DNA from: Microbacterium sp.
GTDB lineage: Bacteria; Actinomycetota; Actinomycetes; Actinomycetales; Microbacteriaceae
Direction of reading: 5' to 3'
DNA length: 17,558 bases
Assembly: GCF_003248605.1 (NCBI RefSeq)
Contig: NZ_QFPF01000128.1
Coordinates: 1 to 17,558, forward strand
This document shows positions 16,275-17,558 of the stretch, in pieces; position 1 is the first letter of the stretch, and the number at the start of each line of letters is the position of its first letter. Under the pieces are notes generated by a model. That model saw nothing but the letters and a program-made list of their open reading frames with translations, was not told the DNA's origin and did no database searches. Both the position numbers and the translations under genes were made by a program.

Positions 16275-17558
16275 TCAGTCCCCATCCTCATCGAAGTCGA
16301 ACGCCTGCTGAACGGCCCGCGGCGAACCGACATGCTTCCGCGCCTGCTCGTTCACGTCACCCCACGCACTCACCAACCCGTTGAACAGGATTGCGTCCTT
16401 GGTGTCGCGCTTCTTCTCCGCCTCATGGAAGAGCAGGAAGCCGAGCTCCTTCACCGCGTCTAGGTTCACCCGTGTCTGCACTGATGGAAGCAATGCGGCG
16501 ACTTGATCGGCACCGTGCTTCGCCATCACCGCAGCCAAACGCACGGTCGCCTCCCAGACGCTGACACGCTCGTCGGCGCCCACATCCCACGCGCCTTCCA
16601 GCTGAGTCGGCGAGAGAAGGCGTGCTTTGCCGCCTTTCGCCTCGAAGATGCCACCGCGCTCAAGCGCCCCGATCGACGTGTCGGACGAGCGTGCCAGTTG
16701 GTCAGCAATGCCGGAGTTCTCCTGCGTCCAGCCGTACTGGCGGTACCACTTGACTGCGAATCGGGTATCTGGGTCAAAATCTGACTCCTGATCGCCAATG
16801 ACTTCGTCGAGCGTTGCGTTGACGAGCACGAGTGCATCCTTGACGCTCATGTCTGAGCCGTCTGCATCGCGAACTCTGGAGTAGCGAGAGAAGACTGCTA
16901 TGCCAGGGCCGATAGCAGCTTGAGCAAGATCGACCGGGGCGATCGCACCCTGCATGAGCGTGCGCAGAGCTTCGGGCAACTCGGATTTCAGGGCAGCAAC
17001 GAACGCACGTCGAGTCGTCGCCGGGGCATCCTCAGGGCGAGGGCGACAGGCAAGAACAATGGAGGAGGCGAGCGCGTTGGTTCCGCTTGCAATCATTCGG
17101 TTCCCAAGCTCGCTACGCATCGGCCAGGTTGCGGTGATTTCCCACCCTGCGGCAATCAGCCCGTCAAGAAGGGTGTGCCATCCGGTTGACGCAGTGCCGG
17201 AGTCCCGCGTGTCCTGCTGTTTGTACGCGTAGTAGACGGTGAGCGGCACCGCGAGATTCGCGCTCTCACGGATCCTGCCGAAAACAGAGTTGAAGCCATC
17301 GACGAAGAACTTCTCTGCCCCCGACCTTCCGTCATGACGGTAGGGGTTAGCCACAAGCTCTTCGCTCTTCGGCGTCAGCATTGTGCCGACGGTCTTGGCC
17401 TGAACATCCCGCAACGTGCGCCGGAGCCAAACGTAGAAGAAGTCCGAAAGGTCCGAGTATCCGATGTTGTCGTAGTACGGGGGGTCGGTCGAGAGAATCT
17501 TTTCCGAGAAGTCGGCGACCGCGGCATCCTGTTGTGTAGCACTGCCGCGCGGGCCGAC
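16275..17558 (-). CDS. DUF1156/COG1743-type adenine-specific DNA methylase, C-terminal part
   Basis: At least 427 residues are in the window; the gene runs out at the right edge, so its 5' part (AdoMet-binding motif and usual N-terminal DUF1156) is missing. A frame start at 17414 (TTG) is internal: the frame stays open to the edge and reads STDPPYYDNIGYSDLSDFFY, the DPPY catalytic motif IV of amino-methyltransferases. Downstream blocks ELVANPYRHDG, TVYYAYKQ, STGWHTLLDGLIAAGWEI, TWPMRSELGNRM, GTNALASSIVLACRPR and GAIAPVDLAQAAIGPGIAVFSR are typical of the COG1743 C-terminal region. It would methylate adenine in DNA, as modification part of a defence-like system with the ATPase encoded 5 bp downstream. 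Confidence 0.88.
   Translation of the reverse strand, partial: VGPRGSATQQDAAVADFSEKILSTDPPYYDNIGYSDLSDFFYVWLRRTLRDVQAKTVGTMLTPKSEELVANPYRHDGRSGAEKFFVDGFNSVFGRIRESANLAVPLTVYYAYKQQDTRDSGTASTGWHTLLDGLIAAGWEITATWPMRSELGNRMIASGTNALASSIVLACRPRPEDAPATTRRAFVAALKSELPEALRTLMQGAIAPVDLAQAAIGPGIAVFSRYSRVRDADGSDMSVKDALVLVNATLDEVIGDQESDFDPDTRFAVKWYRQYGWTQENSGIADQLARSSDTSIGALERGGIFEAKGGKARLLSPTQLEGAWDVGADERVSVWEATVRLAAVMAKHGADQVAALLPSVQTRVNLDAVKELGFLLFHEAEKKRDTKDAILFNGLVSAWGDVNEQARKHVGSPRAVQQAFDFDEDGD

Noticed and set aside
17412..17414. TTG at 17414 as the start of the methylase gene
   Set aside because: The frame remains open to the window edge and encodes the conserved DPPY motif upstream, so the gene is cut by the window, not started there.

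Overview
The window is high-GC DNA with start codons, codon choice and gene families typical of an actinobacterium; the IS content and protein style suggest a Microbacterium-like member of the Micrococcales (an inference, not proven). It is an accessory region: an aromatic-degradation cluster packed between insertion sequences, next to part of a putative DNA-methylase/ATPase defence-type operon.

Left end (1-2763). The window opens inside the 5' end of an IS5-family element (1-99). This is cut by a complete IS256-family element (100-1448, 34-bp terminal repeats matching at 29 positions). About 550 bp with no convincing gene follow, then the C-terminal part of an IS1182-like transposase (2002 to about 2763, minus strand), whose 5' end is lost exactly where the catabolic operon ends.

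Catabolic cluster (2763-11345). On the minus strand lies a tight six-gene operon, in transcription order: LysR regulator, muconate cycloisomerase (catB), muconolactone isomerase (catC), intradiol catechol dioxygenase (catA), enol-lactonase-like alpha/beta hydrolase and maleylacetate reductase. On the plus strand, diverging from it, are an AraC-type regulator, a flavin reductase and an HpaB/PheA1-type flavin-dependent phenol monooxygenase, closed by a 13-bp-stem terminator. Together they would convert a phenol to a catechol, open the ring by ortho cleavage, and carry it through muconate and muconolactone to 3-oxoadipate. The maleylacetate reductase adds a branch normally needed for chlorinated or hydroxylated substrates. 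The divergent intergenic region holds a LysR-type T-N11-A box and a 24-bp near-perfect palindrome. The flavin reductase lacks a conventional start and may carry a frameshift.

Right end (11470-17558). On the minus strand, an operon runs into the window from the right edge: a DUF1156/COG1743-type adenine DNA methylase (5' end outside the window, DPPY motif visible at the edge), a 1129-residue DUF499/COG1483-type ATPase with an N-terminal Swt1-like HEPN domain, and a P-loop ATPase gene broken after about 123 codons. The break is a second IS5-family element (11572-12489) flanked by a CTAG target duplication. The two IS5 copies lie in the same orientation on either side of the catabolic cluster.
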